A DNA stretch of 64,000 nt. Origin: Ignavibacteria bacterium. Its GTDB lineage: Bacteria > Bacteroidota > Ignavibacteria > UBA10030 > SZUA-254. The first letter of the stretch is position 1. Every line of letters starts with the position of its first letter. Shown piece by piece: positions 9,288-19,286 of the stretch. The stretch spans positions 1-64,000 of the forward strand of contig JACOSY010000005.1 of NCBI GenBank assembly GCA_016178595.1, in the 5' to 3' direction. The notes beneath the pieces were generated by a model. The model was given only the letters and a program-made list of their open reading frames with translations, was not told where the DNA came from and did no database searches. The translations under genes were made by a program, and so were the position numbers.

Positions 9288-9542
9288 ATGAAAAAACGTA
9301 AGTTACTGAAGAAGGTTATCTCCGGCAGCAGGAATGTTCGCTTTGTTGAAATACAAGCGCTGCTGGAAGCATTCGGCTTTCGACTTGATCGGATCAAAGG
9401 AAGTCACCATATTTATGTACATCCGGATATCCCTGAGCTTATCAATGTGCAAAACGTCAAGGGAAGGGCTAAGCCGTATCAAGTCAAACAGCTATTGACG
9501 ATCATAGAGAAATACAACCTTCAGATAGGAGAAGAGGAATGA
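9288..9542 (+). CDS. hicA: HicA family toxin (type II toxin-antitoxin)
   Basis: ALLEAFGFRLDRIKGSHHIYVHPD...VKGRAKPYQVKQLLTIIEKY; conserved GSHH. Confidence 0.92.
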   Translation: MKKRKLLKKVISGSRNVRFVEIQALLEAFGFRLDRIKGSHHIYVHPDIPELINVQNVKGRAKPYQVKQLLTIIEKYNLQIGEEE

Positions 9543-9763
9543 AAGATTACCACATCAACATTTTTTATAGCGAAGAAGATGAAGGATACATCGCTGATAT
9601 CCCGGATTTAAAACATTGTTCAGCATTTGGCAGATCTCCTGATGAGGCGCTCCAAGAAGTTTTGAAGGCAAAGTCGACCTGGATTGCAGCGGCAAAAAAA
9701 CATCGCAAGCCAATTCCAAAACCACGCTACAAACCGTTCATTTATCAATCTGCGCTTGCCTAA
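9539..9763 (+). CDS. hicB: HicB family antitoxin
   Basis: YSEEDEGYIADIPDLKHCSAFGRSPDEALQEVLKA; ATGA overlap with hicA. Confidence 0.92.
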   Translation: MKDYHINIFYSEEDEGYIADIPDLKHCSAFGRSPDEALQEVLKAKSTWIAAAKKHRKPIPKPRYKPFIYQSALA

Positions 9764-9768
9764 CAAAA

Positions 9769-10518
9769 ATGGGCCTGCCTCAACAGCAGTTAGCAAGTAA
9801 CCTCCTTGATATCTGCCACCGCCTCTACGCGCGTGGCTTCGTCACAGCGACCGACGGAAACGTGAGCGTTCGTCTCCGGAATGGAAATTTCCTTACGACA
9901 CGAACGTCCGTCAACAAAGGCATGATCGCGCCGGATGATCTGGTCGAGGTAAATCCAGAAGGAATACCGATTACCTCACACCTCCAACCTTCGACAGAAA
10001 TCGGAATGCATTTGTTCATTTATTCCCAGCGGCCCGATGTTAACGCAATCGTTCACGCACATCCGACATATGCAACAGGATTTGCGACCGCCCGTCAGTC
10101 ACTCACTGACTGTATCTTTCCCGAAGTCATTGTGGGACTTGGCGCGATTCCTCTCGCGGAGTATGCAACACCATCGACGAACGAAGTTGCCGAATCGCTG
10201 CTGCCATACGTGAAGAGTGCCGATGCAATACTCCTTACGAATCACGGCGTCGTGACGTATGGAAAGGGTTTGTTCGATGCATATTTCAAGATGGAAAAAG
10301 TCGAACACGCCGCGCACATCACGTTCGTTGCAAGAATGCTGGGCGGCGCAAAACCCCTTTCATCATCGGAAGTCGAGAAGCTTCGAGCGATTAGTCAGCG
10401 GGCATACGCAAAAGATTTTTCCGACAAGATTGCTTGTGAGCCGGAAAGCGGCAATTCGAACGAGGTACCCACAGACGAAGAGATTCGCGAAATTGTCCGG
10501 CAGATGATACAAGCATAG
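9769..10518 (+). CDS. Class II aldolase/adducin family protein (fuculose-phosphate aldolase-like)
   Basis: FVTATDGNVSVRLRNG; STEIGMHLFIYSQRPDVNAIVHAHPTYATGFA; LLTNHGVVTYGK. Confidence 0.93.
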   Translation: MGLPQQQLASNLLDICHRLYARGFVTATDGNVSVRLRNGNFLTTRTSVNKGMIAPDDLVEVNPEGIPITSHLQPSTEIGMHLFIYSQRPDVNAIVHAHPTYATGFATARQSLTDCIFPEVIVGLGAIPLAEYATPSTNEVAESLLPYVKSADAILLTNHGVVTYGKGLFDAYFKMEKVEHAAHITFVARMLGGAKPLSSSEVEKLRAISQRAYAKDFSDKIACEPESGNSNEVPTDEEIREIVRQMIQA

Positions 10519-10526
10519 AGCATAGA

Positions 10527-10591
10527 GCAGAAAGCAGAAAGCAGAAAGCAGAAAGCAGAAAGCAGAAAGCAGAAAGCAGAAAGCAGAAAGC
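10527..10591. repeat. Perfect heptanucleotide microsatellite (GCAGAAA)x9
   Basis: Nine uninterrupted copies at 10527-10589, then GC; ATG of ddl at 10600. Confidence 0.98.
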
Positions 10592-10599
10592 TTAGGATA

Positions 10600-11763
10600 A
10601 TGAGCAGTTCCATTCCAAAATCTAAAATTCAAAATCCGAAAATCCGGGTCGGCGTGATCTTTGGTGGGCGATCCGCAGAGCATCAAGTTTCTCTTGTCTC
10701 CGCAACATCAATCATGAACGCGCTTGATAGGGAAAAGTACGATGTGGTCCAGATCGGCATCACACCCGAAGGGAAATGGCTTAGCGCGTCCGATGCGATT
10801 GCGCTGTTGAAGAATGACGCTACGTTCGACAAGTCAAAAGAAACGATTCTGCTTCCGGACCCGACGGTGAAAGGATTGGTACGGCTGAATCCGGAATTTC
10901 CTTCATCTCATATCGAATCGCTCGACGTCATCTTTCCCGTGCTGCACGGGATGTACGGCGAGGATGGAACGGTACAAGGTTTATTCGAGCTGGCTGGAAT
11001 TCCCTACGTCGGTGCCGGCGTGTTGGGCTCTGCCGCCGGAATGGATAAAGTCGTCGCAAAACAGCTCTGTGAAAATGCCGGCATACTCGTGACGCCGTAC
11101 GTATGGTTTCCGGCGTCCGCGTATGACAGAACCGGGAAGAAAATCGTTGATGACATCGAGAGGAAGCTGAAGTATCCGTGTTTCGTCAAACCCTCCAACT
11201 CTGGATCGAGTGTTGGAATCTCAAAGGCACACAACAGGAAGGAGCTTCTTGTTGCCATTGATCTTGCCATGGAATACGACCGGAAAATTCTTGTTGAAAA
11301 AGGGATCAAGAACGCGCGCGAGATCGAAATCAGCGTGCTCGGAAACGACGAACCGGTTGCATCCGTGCCGGGCGAAATTTTTTCCTCCAACGAATTCTAT
11401 GACTACGACGCGAAGTACGTCGACGGCAAGTCGACAGCAGTCATTCCCGCCAAGCTCCCGAAATCGGTTGTAAAGAAGATCCAAGAGCTTGCCATTCGTA
11501 CCTTTAAGGCCGTGGACTGCTCGGGCATGGGACGTGTTGATTTTCTCGTCACGAAGCAGGGTAATAAGATTTACTTGAATGAAATCAATACGATTCCGGG
11601 TTTTACATCTATCAGCATGTACCCGAAGTTGTGGGAAGCATCGGGCCTATCGTACTCGAAGCTCCTCGATCGCCTCATTGAGCTTGCGATCGATCGTTAC
11701 CGCCAACGACAATCATTGAAGACGACCTTCAAGCCCAAAAAGGAGTGGTTTAGAGAAGAGTGA
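10600..11763 (+). CDS. ddl: D-alanine--D-alanine ligase
   Basis: KIRVGVIFGGRSAEHQVSLVSATSI; VLHGMYGEDGTVQG; EINTIPGFTSISMYP. Confidence 0.95.
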   Translation: MSSSIPKSKIQNPKIRVGVIFGGRSAEHQVSLVSATSIMNALDREKYDVVQIGITPEGKWLSASDAIALLKNDATFDKSKETILLPDPTVKGLVRLNPEFPSSHIESLDVIFPVLHGMYGEDGTVQGLFELAGIPYVGAGVLGSAAGMDKVVAKQLCENAGILVTPYVWFPASAYDRTGKKIVDDIERKLKYPCFVKPSNSGSSVGISKAHNRKELLVAIDLAMEYDRKILVEKGIKNAREIEISVLGNDEPVASVPGEIFSSNEFYDYDAKYVDGKSTAVIPAKLPKSVVKKIQELAIRTFKAVDCSGMGRVDFLVTKQGNKIYLNEINTIPGFTSISMYPKLWEASGLSYSKLLDRLIELAIDRYRQRQSLKTTFKPKKEWFREE

Positions 11764-11829
11764 ATTATTTTCTATTGAGATGATGTAGTTCACTTTGGAA
11801 TTCTATCAAATAATTGTACATTGATCACG

Positions 11830-12174
11830 ATGGATGACCAGTATTATCGCAAGCCGAAACAGAAGTCGCACGTCACGATGTGGCTGAAAAATGTCATCAA
11901 GAACAAGAATGTTCTCCTGACGCTTGTCGTTGTCATTCCGATCTTCTCCTTCATCACGTTCAGCAACAGGGGAATCCTGAAGCGGATGAGTTTGGAAGCG
12001 GAGAAGGAAGCGATGCAAGAGAAAGTTCGCCATGCGCAAGAGGAGCAGAAGACGCTCCTCGAGCAGTCGAAGGCGCTGGAAAAAGACAACAAGGCGATCG
12101 AGAAAGTGGCGCGTGAAAGATACGGAATGGTCCGCGAAGGCGAAACGGTGTATAAGGTGAAGAAGGAGAAGTGA
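11830..12174 (+). CDS. FtsB/DivIC-type septum formation initiator family protein
   Basis: Small single-TM protein with coiled coil and C-terminal ARERYGMVREGETVYKV. Confidence 0.8.
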   Translation: MDDQYYRKPKQKSHVTMWLKNVIKNKNVLLTLVVVIPIFSFITFSNRGILKRMSLEAEKEAMQEKVRHAQEEQKTLLEQSKALEKDNKAIEKVARERYGMVREGETVYKVKKEK

Positions 12175-12215
12175 CGCGATAGGTGGATGACGCAGAACGC
12201 GTCGTACGCTGACTG

Positions 12216-13559
12216 ATGAATATGGATCTGTTCGAGCGAAACGCGACAACCGGACAATTTCCCGCACAACAACCCACCGCTCCGTTGGCGGAGCGTCTGC
12301 GTCCTACCAAACTCGATGACATTGTTGGCCAGCAGCTTCTTCTCGGCGAAGGCAAAGCTCTCAGCGTCTTCATCGAGCGCGACGAAGTTCCATCAATGAT
12401 TTTTTGGGGTCCTCCCGGTTGCGGCAAAACGACGATCGCACGCGTCATTGCCAGCCATGCGAACGCCGACTTCTTCCAATTGAGTGCCGTTGCCTCGGGC
12501 GTCGGAGACGTACGGAAGGTACTCGATCACGCCCATGCCAATCGGACGAAGCTTCATCGCAGAACCATTCTCTTCATCGATGAGATTCATCGTTTTAACA
12601 AGGCACAGCAAGACGCGCTCCTCCATAGTGTTGAAGACGGCGATATCACGTTCATCGGCGCAACGACGGAGAACCCGTCGTTCGAAGTCATCTCTCCGCT
12701 TCTTTCCCGATGCATGGTGTATGTGCTCGAGCCGTTGAGCGGCGATGACCTCGACGCGCTCATCGATCGCGCACTGAAAAGCGATCTCATCCTGCGAGAT
12801 CAAACAATTCATATTCGAAAAAATGAACGCGAACTGCTGATGCTGCTTGCGGGCGGTGATGCACGCATCATGTTGAACGGACTTGAAACTGCGTTGCGGC
12901 TCACCAAGCCGGGCAAGGATGGTGAACGAGCTATCACGCGCGGCGCGATCGAAGGTGCGTTTCAGCGAAAGCCCACGAAGTATGACAAAGGCGGTGAGGA
13001 ACATTACAACATTATCTCGGCGTTCATCAAGAGTATGCGCGGCGGCGATCCCGACGCGACAATCTACTGGCTTGCGCGAATGCTGGAGGGTGGAGAGGAT
13101 CCGAAGTTCATCGCTCGGCGGATGATCGTTCTTGCCTCGGAAGATGTTGGAAATGCCGACCCGCAAGCGTTGCCGCTTGCCGTAAGCTGTTTTACGGCAG
13201 TGGATTATGTGGGTATGCCGGAAGCACGAATCATTCTCGCGCAGGTTGCCGCGTACCTTGCCTCTGCGCCAAAAAGCAATGCACCGTACATGGCGATCGA
13301 GGAAGCGCTCGAAGACGTTCGCAGGCGGAGCAACGAGGATGTGCCGCTTCACTTGCGTAACGCGCCGACAAACCTCATGCGCGATCTCCACTACGGCAAA
13401 GACTACAAGTATAGCCATCAGTACGACGATCACTTCGTCGAGCAGCAATATCTTCCCGACGCTCTCAAGGACAAAATCTATTATCGTCCCACCGATATCG
13501 GAATGGAGAAAGCAATTCACGAGCGACTCAATCGATGGTGGAAACGGAAACAGCGATGA
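12216..13559 (+). CDS. rarA: Replication-associated recombination protein A (AAA+ ATPase)
   Basis: PLAERLRPTKLDDIVGQQLLLGEGKAL; FWGPPGCGKTTIARVIA; FIDEIHRFNKAQQD. Confidence 0.95.
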   Translation: MNMDLFERNATTGQFPAQQPTAPLAERLRPTKLDDIVGQQLLLGEGKALSVFIERDEVPSMIFWGPPGCGKTTIARVIASHANADFFQLSAVASGVGDVRKVLDHAHANRTKLHRRTILFIDEIHRFNKAQQDALLHSVEDGDITFIGATTENPSFEVISPLLSRCMVYVLEPLSGDDLDALIDRALKSDLILRDQTIHIRKNERELLMLLAGGDARIMLNGLETALRLTKPGKDGERAITRGAIEGAFQRKPTKYDKGGEEHYNIISAFIKSMRGGDPDATIYWLARMLEGGEDPKFIARRMIVLASEDVGNADPQALPLAVSCFTAVDYVGMPEARIILAQVAAYLASAPKSNAPYMAIEEALEDVRRRSNEDVPLHLRNAPTNLMRDLHYGKDYKYSHQYDDHFVEQQYLPDALKDKIYYRPTDIGMEKAIHERLNRWWKRKQR

Positions 13560-14524
13560 CGCCGAAAAAGACATACGCTGTCGGCGTTGATATGGGTGCG
13601 ACTACAATAAAATCCTGCGTGGTCGATTTGAACGGGAAAATCCTCGACCAGTTGACGGTGGACACGAAAGCGAGCAAGGGCCCGGAGATTGTCGTTCAGC
13701 AGATCATGGTTACAGTGCAAGAACTTTTCACTAAGCACAAGCCTGCCGAATGTCTCGGGATCGGTATCGGTGCGCCGGGTGTGGTGAACGTGAACACAGG
13801 GACGGTTCTGTATCCGCCAAACTTCGCCGACTGGACCGAAGTTGCACTCGAACAAGTTATTCGCAAAACATTTCCGCTGCCGGTCTCTATTGAGAATGAT
13901 GCAAACTGTGCCGCGCTTGCCGAGGCGAAGCATGGCGCCGGATCTGACGTCAAAGATTTCATCTTCGTCATTTGGGGAACCGGCGTTGGCGGCGGCATCA
14001 TCCTCGACAGAGAAATTTACCGCGGACCGTTCGGCGGGGCCGGCGAAATCGGTCACGTCTCCATCGATTACAACGGGCCGCTCTGCAACTGCGGCAATCG
14101 TGGCTGCATCGAGGCGTACATCGGCCAGCGCTACCTTTCAGCGCGAACAAAAGAAATTCTAGAGAGCGAGGCGCACGAGGGAGTCCGATCCAAGATTCAA
14201 GAGCTTGTTGAAGGAAACCTGGTCAGGATTGAGCCGACGACTATTTCAATGGCTGCTCAGCAAGGCGACCGGACCGCGATCGAGATACTGGAAGAGGCTG
14301 GCGATCTGCTCGGGTGTACGCTTGCTTCCGTTATTAATGTTCTGGATATTCGAACCGTCGTTGTCGGCGGTGGAATTTCCGCAGCCCCGAAATTTGTTTT
14401 CGATGCAATTCACAAGGGTGTTGCATCTCGCGTGCTCAAACCGCACCGCCTCGCAATTCGCATTCTCAGAGCGACGCTCGGTAATTCCGCCGGAATGATT
14501 GGCGCGGCAAGCCTGGTCATGTAA
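13556..14524 (+). CDS. ROK family sugar kinase (glucokinase-like)
   Basis: VGVDMGATTIKSCVVDLNG; ENDANCAALAE; CNCGNRGCIEAY; ATGA overlap with rarA. Confidence 0.93.
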   Translation: MTPKKTYAVGVDMGATTIKSCVVDLNGKILDQLTVDTKASKGPEIVVQQIMVTVQELFTKHKPAECLGIGIGAPGVVNVNTGTVLYPPNFADWTEVALEQVIRKTFPLPVSIENDANCAALAEAKHGAGSDVKDFIFVIWGTGVGGGIILDREIYRGPFGGAGEIGHVSIDYNGPLCNCGNRGCIEAYIGQRYLSARTKEILESEAHEGVRSKIQELVEGNLVRIEPTTISMAAQQGDRTAIEILEEAGDLLGCTLASVINVLDIRTVVVGGGISAAPKFVFDAIHKGVASRVLKPHRLAIRILRATLGNSAGMIGAASLVM

Positions 14525-14529
14525 CAACG

Positions 14530-17043
14530 ATGCGCTTCTGGTTTTCCATCCTCCCTGTCGTATTTTTCACAACGCTCTCCGTCGGGCAAGAGGCAATGCA
14601 CGAGACGAATGCTCGACCGGATACCATTGCGAGAGACACACTTGCGGCGGTCAAGCCCGACACGACAGCCTCCACAACCGGAATCGATACTATGATTACC
14701 TACTCAAGCGCCGACTCAATCGTCTACGATCTATCGACGAAAACGATGGAGCTTTTTTCGAAGGGGCAGATTTCCTACCAGGATTTACAACTCAAGGCGG
14801 ATCGGATCGGCATTAACTGGAATACTTCGACGATGGTAGCTCACGGTGTAACGGACACTTCCGATACTGCCAAAGTAAAAGTCAAAGGCTCGCCGGTGAT
14901 GAAGGATGGGAATGAAGAATACCGCGGCTCCGAGCTTGCCTATAACTTCCGGACAAGGAGGGGAAAGATCAACATTGCCAACACAACGATCGACCAGGGA
15001 TACTACCATGGCGAAACGATCAAGAAAGTCGACAAGGACGTGCTCTTCGTTGCCGGAGGGAGATACACGACGTGCGATGCGCCGGAACCGCATTATTATT
15101 TTTTTAGTCCAAAGATGAAAGTTGTGCCGGGGGATAAGGTCGTTGGTGAGCCGGTGTACTTGTACGTTGCCGATGTGCCGATCTTTGCACTTCCGTTCGG
15201 CGTCTTTCCAAACCAGCGCGGGCGCAGGTCGGGCATCATCGCGCCGGCCTACGGGGAGAATCAGCGCGGGCGATACCTTGCCCATCTCGGTTACTACTTG
15301 GCGATCAGCGATTATATGGACGCGAACCTCCGGACCGATCTGTACTCGAAAGGCGGCTGGGCGCTGTACTCGGATTACCATTATAAGCTGCTGTATTACT
15401 TCAGTGGCGGGATTTCGGGAAACTACAAACGTCTGCACCTCGGTGAAGAAAACGATCCACAGCGGACGGAAGAAGAATCATATTCTCTCAGTATCAATCA
15501 CTCGGAAGACTTCGACCCGTCGACACGGCTGAGCGCGAACTTCAACTTCGCGAGCGACAATTCCTACCGGACGACGAACAATCTCGACCAGGCGCTGAGT
15601 CAATTTCTTCAGTCGAGCGGAAGTTTTTGGCACACGCTCGATGATAAGAACAGTATCACGCTTGGCGTTACGCGAAGCCAGGATCTTCGCAGCGGCAACA
15701 TCGAGGAGACTCTTCCCTCCATGAGCTTCAATCACAGCCAGAGTTATCCGTTCCGATGGGGGAAGAAGATCGCTGATGAAGAGAACACATCATGGCTGGA
15801 GGATATCGGCTTCGACTACAGCGTGAGCGCGCAAAACCGGCGCTCAAAGATCAATACACGCGTAGACAGCATTCGCATGAATATTGGCGGCATCGATACA
15901 CTTGGTGTCGTTGAAGAATATGCGCGGAACCGCCAGCAAGATGTGTCGCAGAGTGGGTCGCTCACCTTTGCACCGAAGCTCGGGTATTTCACGCTCGCAC
16001 CATTTTTCAATTACTCCGATAGCCGGACGTTCACCGACAACGACGTTCCAACACGGGACAAAGGTGACACGGTGCTCTACATTCGAAACGATCGGCGCAC
16101 CGACCGCTCAGGAGTTCTCTCCACAGGAATCAGCACAAGCACGAAACTCTACGGAATCGTCCAGCCTGGAGTTTTTGGAATCACTGCAATTCGGCACACC
16201 ATGTCGCCGCGGCTTACGTTTTCCTACAACAAGAAAATCATCGGCGACGATCCGGTTGGCCGACAAATGTTGGCGAGCCTCGGTGTCGGGAATCTCCTTG
16301 AGATGAAAACGAATCCGACAGAAGAAGGAAAAGAGGGAAACAAGATTCAGCTTCTCAATCTTGGCGCAGACATTTCATACAACTTCTCGATCGACAGCCT
16401 TAACTTCTCCCCGCTTCGTTTATCTTATCGTACCAGCATCGGTCGCTTGTTGGATATCGATGGCGGAATGACGTACAGCCTATACAAACTTGTGCAGGTT
16501 GGCCCAAACGATTATCGTACAATCAACACGTTTCTCCTTTCGGACGAAAAGCGGCTTGCACGATTGACCGATTTCAGCTTGCGGCTCTCGACCTCGCTCT
16601 CCGGTGAGAAGAAAACTTCCGCAAAACCGTCACCGCAAACCGATTCTCTCGCTCAGCGCCAGAGCGCTCGCGGCGTGTACGCCGGAGTCTATGGTGACGA
16701 AGAACCTGACTTCAGCATCCCGTGGCAGCTTTCACTTTCATTCGATTATGCAGAGAACAAAGTGCCCCCGTCTCCTCATCGCAGTGCAAACATGCAAGGC
16801 AGCCTCGAGTTCAACCTGACGGAGAATTGGAAATTCTCGATGCACTCGAGTTACGATCTCATCACGAAAGAAATTATCGCTCCGCAAGTGAACATCACCC
16901 GTGACTTGCACTGCTGGCTCATGAGCTTTACATGGGTTCCTATTGGAAATTACCGGAACTATCATTTCGAGATTCGCGTGAAGGCTCCGCAGCTCCAGGA
17001 TTTGAAGGTGACGAAATCCGGCAGCGAACGGGGGATTTACTAG
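14530..17043 (+). CDS. lptD: LptD/OstA-like outer membrane LPS-assembly protein
   Basis: OstA-like N-terminal region then LPFGVFPNQRGRRSGIIAPAYGENQRGRYLAHLGYYLAISDYMDANLRTDLYSKGGW. Confidence 0.85.
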   Translation: MRFWFSILPVVFFTTLSVGQEAMHETNARPDTIARDTLAAVKPDTTASTTGIDTMITYSSADSIVYDLSTKTMELFSKGQISYQDLQLKADRIGINWNTSTMVAHGVTDTSDTAKVKVKGSPVMKDGNEEYRGSELAYNFRTRRGKINIANTTIDQGYYHGETIKKVDKDVLFVAGGRYTTCDAPEPHYYFFSPKMKVVPGDKVVGEPVYLYVADVPIFALPFGVFPNQRGRRSGIIAPAYGENQRGRYLAHLGYYLAISDYMDANLRTDLYSKGGWALYSDYHYKLLYYFSGGISGNYKRLHLGEENDPQRTEEESYSLSINHSEDFDPSTRLSANFNFASDNSYRTTNNLDQALSQFLQSSGSFWHTLDDKNSITLGVTRSQDLRSGNIEETLPSMSFNHSQSYPFRWGKKIADEENTSWLEDIGFDYSVSAQNRRSKINTRVDSIRMNIGGIDTLGVVEEYARNRQQDVSQSGSLTFAPKLGYFTLAPFFNYSDSRTFTDNDVPTRDKGDTVLYIRNDRRTDRSGVLSTGISTSTKLYGIVQPGVFGITAIRHTMSPRLTFSYNKKIIGDDPVGRQMLASLGVGNLLEMKTNPTEEGKEGNKIQLLNLGADISYNFSIDSLNFSPLRLSYRTSIGRLLDIDGGMTYSLYKLVQVGPNDYRTINTFLLSDEKRLARLTDFSLRLSTSLSGEKKTSAKPSPQTDSLAQRQSARGVYAGVYGDEEPDFSIPWQLSLSFDYAENKVPPSPHRSANMQGSLEFNLTENWKFSMHSSYDLITKEIIAPQVNITRDLHCWLMSFTWVPIGNYRNYHFEIRVKAPQLQDLKVTKSGSERGIY

Positions 17044-17082
17044 GAAGTTTGTGTCTTGATTTGCCGTCGACCCTCACCCCTA

Positions 17083-17250
17083 TGATCCTCTCTCCCAAAT
17101 TGGGAGAGGGGATGTCACGCAGTGACAGGGGAGAGGGTCAGAAGAAGTCTTATGTGTGCAGCTTGATTAGCTTTCAAGACTTTCCTCGCTCCCAAGCTCC
17201 GCTTGGGAGCGCAGATTCCGATGATAGACGTTCCCAAACAGAGTTTGGAA
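17083..17250. repeat. Cluster of four palindromes between convergent genes
   Basis: CTCTCCCAA-A-TTGGGAGAG; TGTCAC-gca-GTGACA; GCTCCCAAGC-tcc-GCTTGGGAGC; CGTTCCcAAAC-aga-GTTTGGAACG. Confidence 0.9.
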
Positions 17251-17349
17251 CGAGTCTTAACTCAGTAAAAGAGTTGACGGAGGAGGAGAGAATGGTGGTG
17301 GAGGGACAGATGTAGAGCGAGCTGACAGACCTCTCTACAAAAGCAATCG

Positions 17350-18612
17350 TTACGCCGAAGCCTTCCTCTCCTTGTACACGTAAACTGGTTCCTGTTTCTC
17401 CACGATCGCTGCCTTCGTGATGATACACTTGGTCACGTTTCGCCTCGTTGGGAGGTGATACATGATCTCGAGCATTGTTTCTTCCATGATCGATCGCAGC
17501 GCACGAGCGCCGGTTCGGCGTTCGGTAGCACGCTGAACCACAAGCTCCAACGTGCCCGGCTCAAACTCCAAATCCACGCCTTCCATACGAAATAATTTCT
17601 GGTACTGCTTCACGATTGCATTCTTCGGCTCGATGAGGATGTTGAGCAGAGCCTGCTGGTTCAACGAATGGAGTGTCGCCACGACGGGAAGCCTGCCGAC
17701 GAACTCAGGGATCAAGCCGTACTTCAACAGGTCATCCGGCTCGACGAGCGGGAGGTACTCGTCCGGCGTGTACTCTTTTTTACCTCGGATGTTAGCTCCG
17801 AAGCCGATCGGAGTTTGGTTCACCCGATGAGAAATGATCTTATCCAGTCCTTCGAAGGCGCCGCCGCAAATGAAGAGAATGTTCTTCGTGTTGATGTTGA
17901 TAAGACTTTGCTCCGGATGCTTGCGGCCGCCCTTTGGCGGAACTCCGGCAAGCGTTCCTTCCAAAATCTTCAACAGCGCTTGCTGAACCCCTTCACCCGA
18001 CACGTCGCGCGTGATCGATGCGCTGTCGCTCTTGCGGGCAATCTTGTCGATCTCATCGATATAAATGATGCCGCGCTCCGCCTTCTCCACGTTATAGTCG
18101 GCGTTCTGGAGAAGATGGACAAGAACAGTCTCGACGTCGTCTCCGACGTAACCGGCCTCGGTGAGTGTCGTTGCGTCGGCGATTGCAAACGGGACGGAGA
18201 GAATCTTGGCGAGTGTTTGTGCGAGCAGCGTCTTGCCTGTTCCTGTCGGGCCAAGGAGGAGAATGTTGCTTTTCTCCAGCTCGACTTCCTGAAGGCTGTG
18301 AAGATGGTCGCGCGAATCGATTCGCTTGTAATGGTTGTAGACCGCAACCGCAAGAATTTTCTTCGCGTTATCCTGGCCAATGACGTAATCGTCAAGTGCC
18401 TTCTTCAAATCGACAGGAGTGAGGACGGGTCGTGTTGTCGTACTGCGAGCGTTAATCGCAGCGAGGTTACTCCGGAGAATATCGACGGAACTCGCGACAC
18501 ACGTGTCGCAAATGTACGCGTCAGGTCCCGCAATGATGCTTTGAGCTTGTTCTGCAGTCTTCCCGCAGAACGAGCACTTGATGGGTTCCTCTGTCCGTGA
18601 TCGTGGCGGCAT
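17350..18612 (-). CDS. clpX: ATP-dependent Clp protease ATP-binding subunit ClpX
   Basis: Zn finger [12 protein letters not shown]...[42 protein letters not shown]. Confidence 0.97.
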   Translation of the reverse strand: MPPRSRTEEPIKCSFCGKTAEQAQSIIAGPDAYICDTCVASSVDILRSNLAAINARSTTTRPVLTPVDLKKALDDYVIGQDNAKKILAVAVYNHYKRIDSRDHLHSLQEVELEKSNILLLGPTGTGKTLLAQTLAKILSVPFAIADATTLTEAGYVGDDVETVLVHLLQNADYNVEKAERGIIYIDEIDKIARKSDSASITRDVSGEGVQQALLKILEGTLAGVPPKGGRKHPEQSLININTKNILFICGGAFEGLDKIISHRVNQTPIGFGANIRGKKEYTPDEYLPLVEPDDLLKYGLIPEFVGRLPVVATLHSLNQQALLNILIEPKNAIVKQYQKLFRMEGVDLEFEPGTLELVVQRATERRTGARALRSIMEETMLEIMYHLPTRRNVTKCIITKAAIVEKQEPVYVYKERKASA

Positions 18613-18617
18613 GGCTC

Positions 18618-19286
18618 TTACTTTGTTTCCTTCTTGCTTTCGAGGCGAGGTTTCTTCACAAGAATATTATCGATGAGGCCGTATTGTTTCGCCTCATCCG
18701 AGGTCATGTAATTGTCGCGGTCGGTATCTTTCGTAACCTGCTCGGCTGTCTTGCCGGTGTGGCCGGCGAGAATCTCGTTGATCCGCTTTTTGATGCGGAG
18801 GATTTCTTCCGCCTGGATGCTGATATCCGATGCCGTCCCCTGCGTGCCGCCCCACGGCTGGTGGATCATGATGCGGGAGTTGGGGAGCGCTGTCCGCTTG
18901 CCCTTGGTTCCACCGGCAAGAAGAATGGCTGCGATACTTGCCGAGAGGCCGACACAAATCGTGGAGCAATCGGGGCGGATGTATTGCATCGTGTCATAGA
19001 TCGCCATACCGGCGTATACGCTGCCGCCGGGACTGTTGATATACACATGAATGTCCTTGTCTGGATCTTCAGATTCGAGAAAGAGGAGCTGTGCGATGAC
19101 TAAGCCCGCGATAGTGTCGTCAATTGGTGTACCGATGAAAACGATTCGTTCCTTGAGGAGGCGCGAGTAGATATCGTACGCTCGCTCGCCGCGTCCGGTT
19201 GTTTCAATAACCATGGGGACCAACTGGTTATACACGTTCCCTTGCATGTCTGTTCTTACCTTTCTGGATAAATGTGTGGATGTCAA
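18618..19286 (-). CDS. clpP: ATP-dependent Clp protease proteolytic subunit
   Basis: [59 protein letters not shown]. Confidence 0.97.
   Translation of the reverse strand: MTSTHLSRKVRTDMQGNVYNQLVPMVIETTGRGERAYDIYSRLLKERIVFIGTPIDDTIAGLVIAQLLFLESEDPDKDIHVYINSPGGSVYAGMAIYDTMQYIRPDCSTICVGLSASIAAILLAGGTKGKRTALPNSRIMIHQPWGGTQGTASDISIQAEEILRIKKRINEILAGHTGKTAEQVTKDTDRDNYMTSDEAKQYGLIDNILVKKPRLESKKETK

Noticed and set aside
9288-9763. HicAB as a phage-defence island
   Set aside because: Standard HicAB pair with no other defence genes nearby; only the flanking aldolase remnant is unusual.
10363-10686. Minus-strand ORF with LLSAFCF repeats
   Set aside because: Translation of the (GCAGAAA)n microsatellite; not a real protein.
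12393-13574. 393-aa antisense ORF opposite rarA
   Set aside because: Shadow ORF of a strongly coding gene; the protein has no recognisable family.
17668-18600. 310-aa antisense ORF opposite clpX
   Set aside because: Shadow ORF; clpX on the minus strand is unambiguous.
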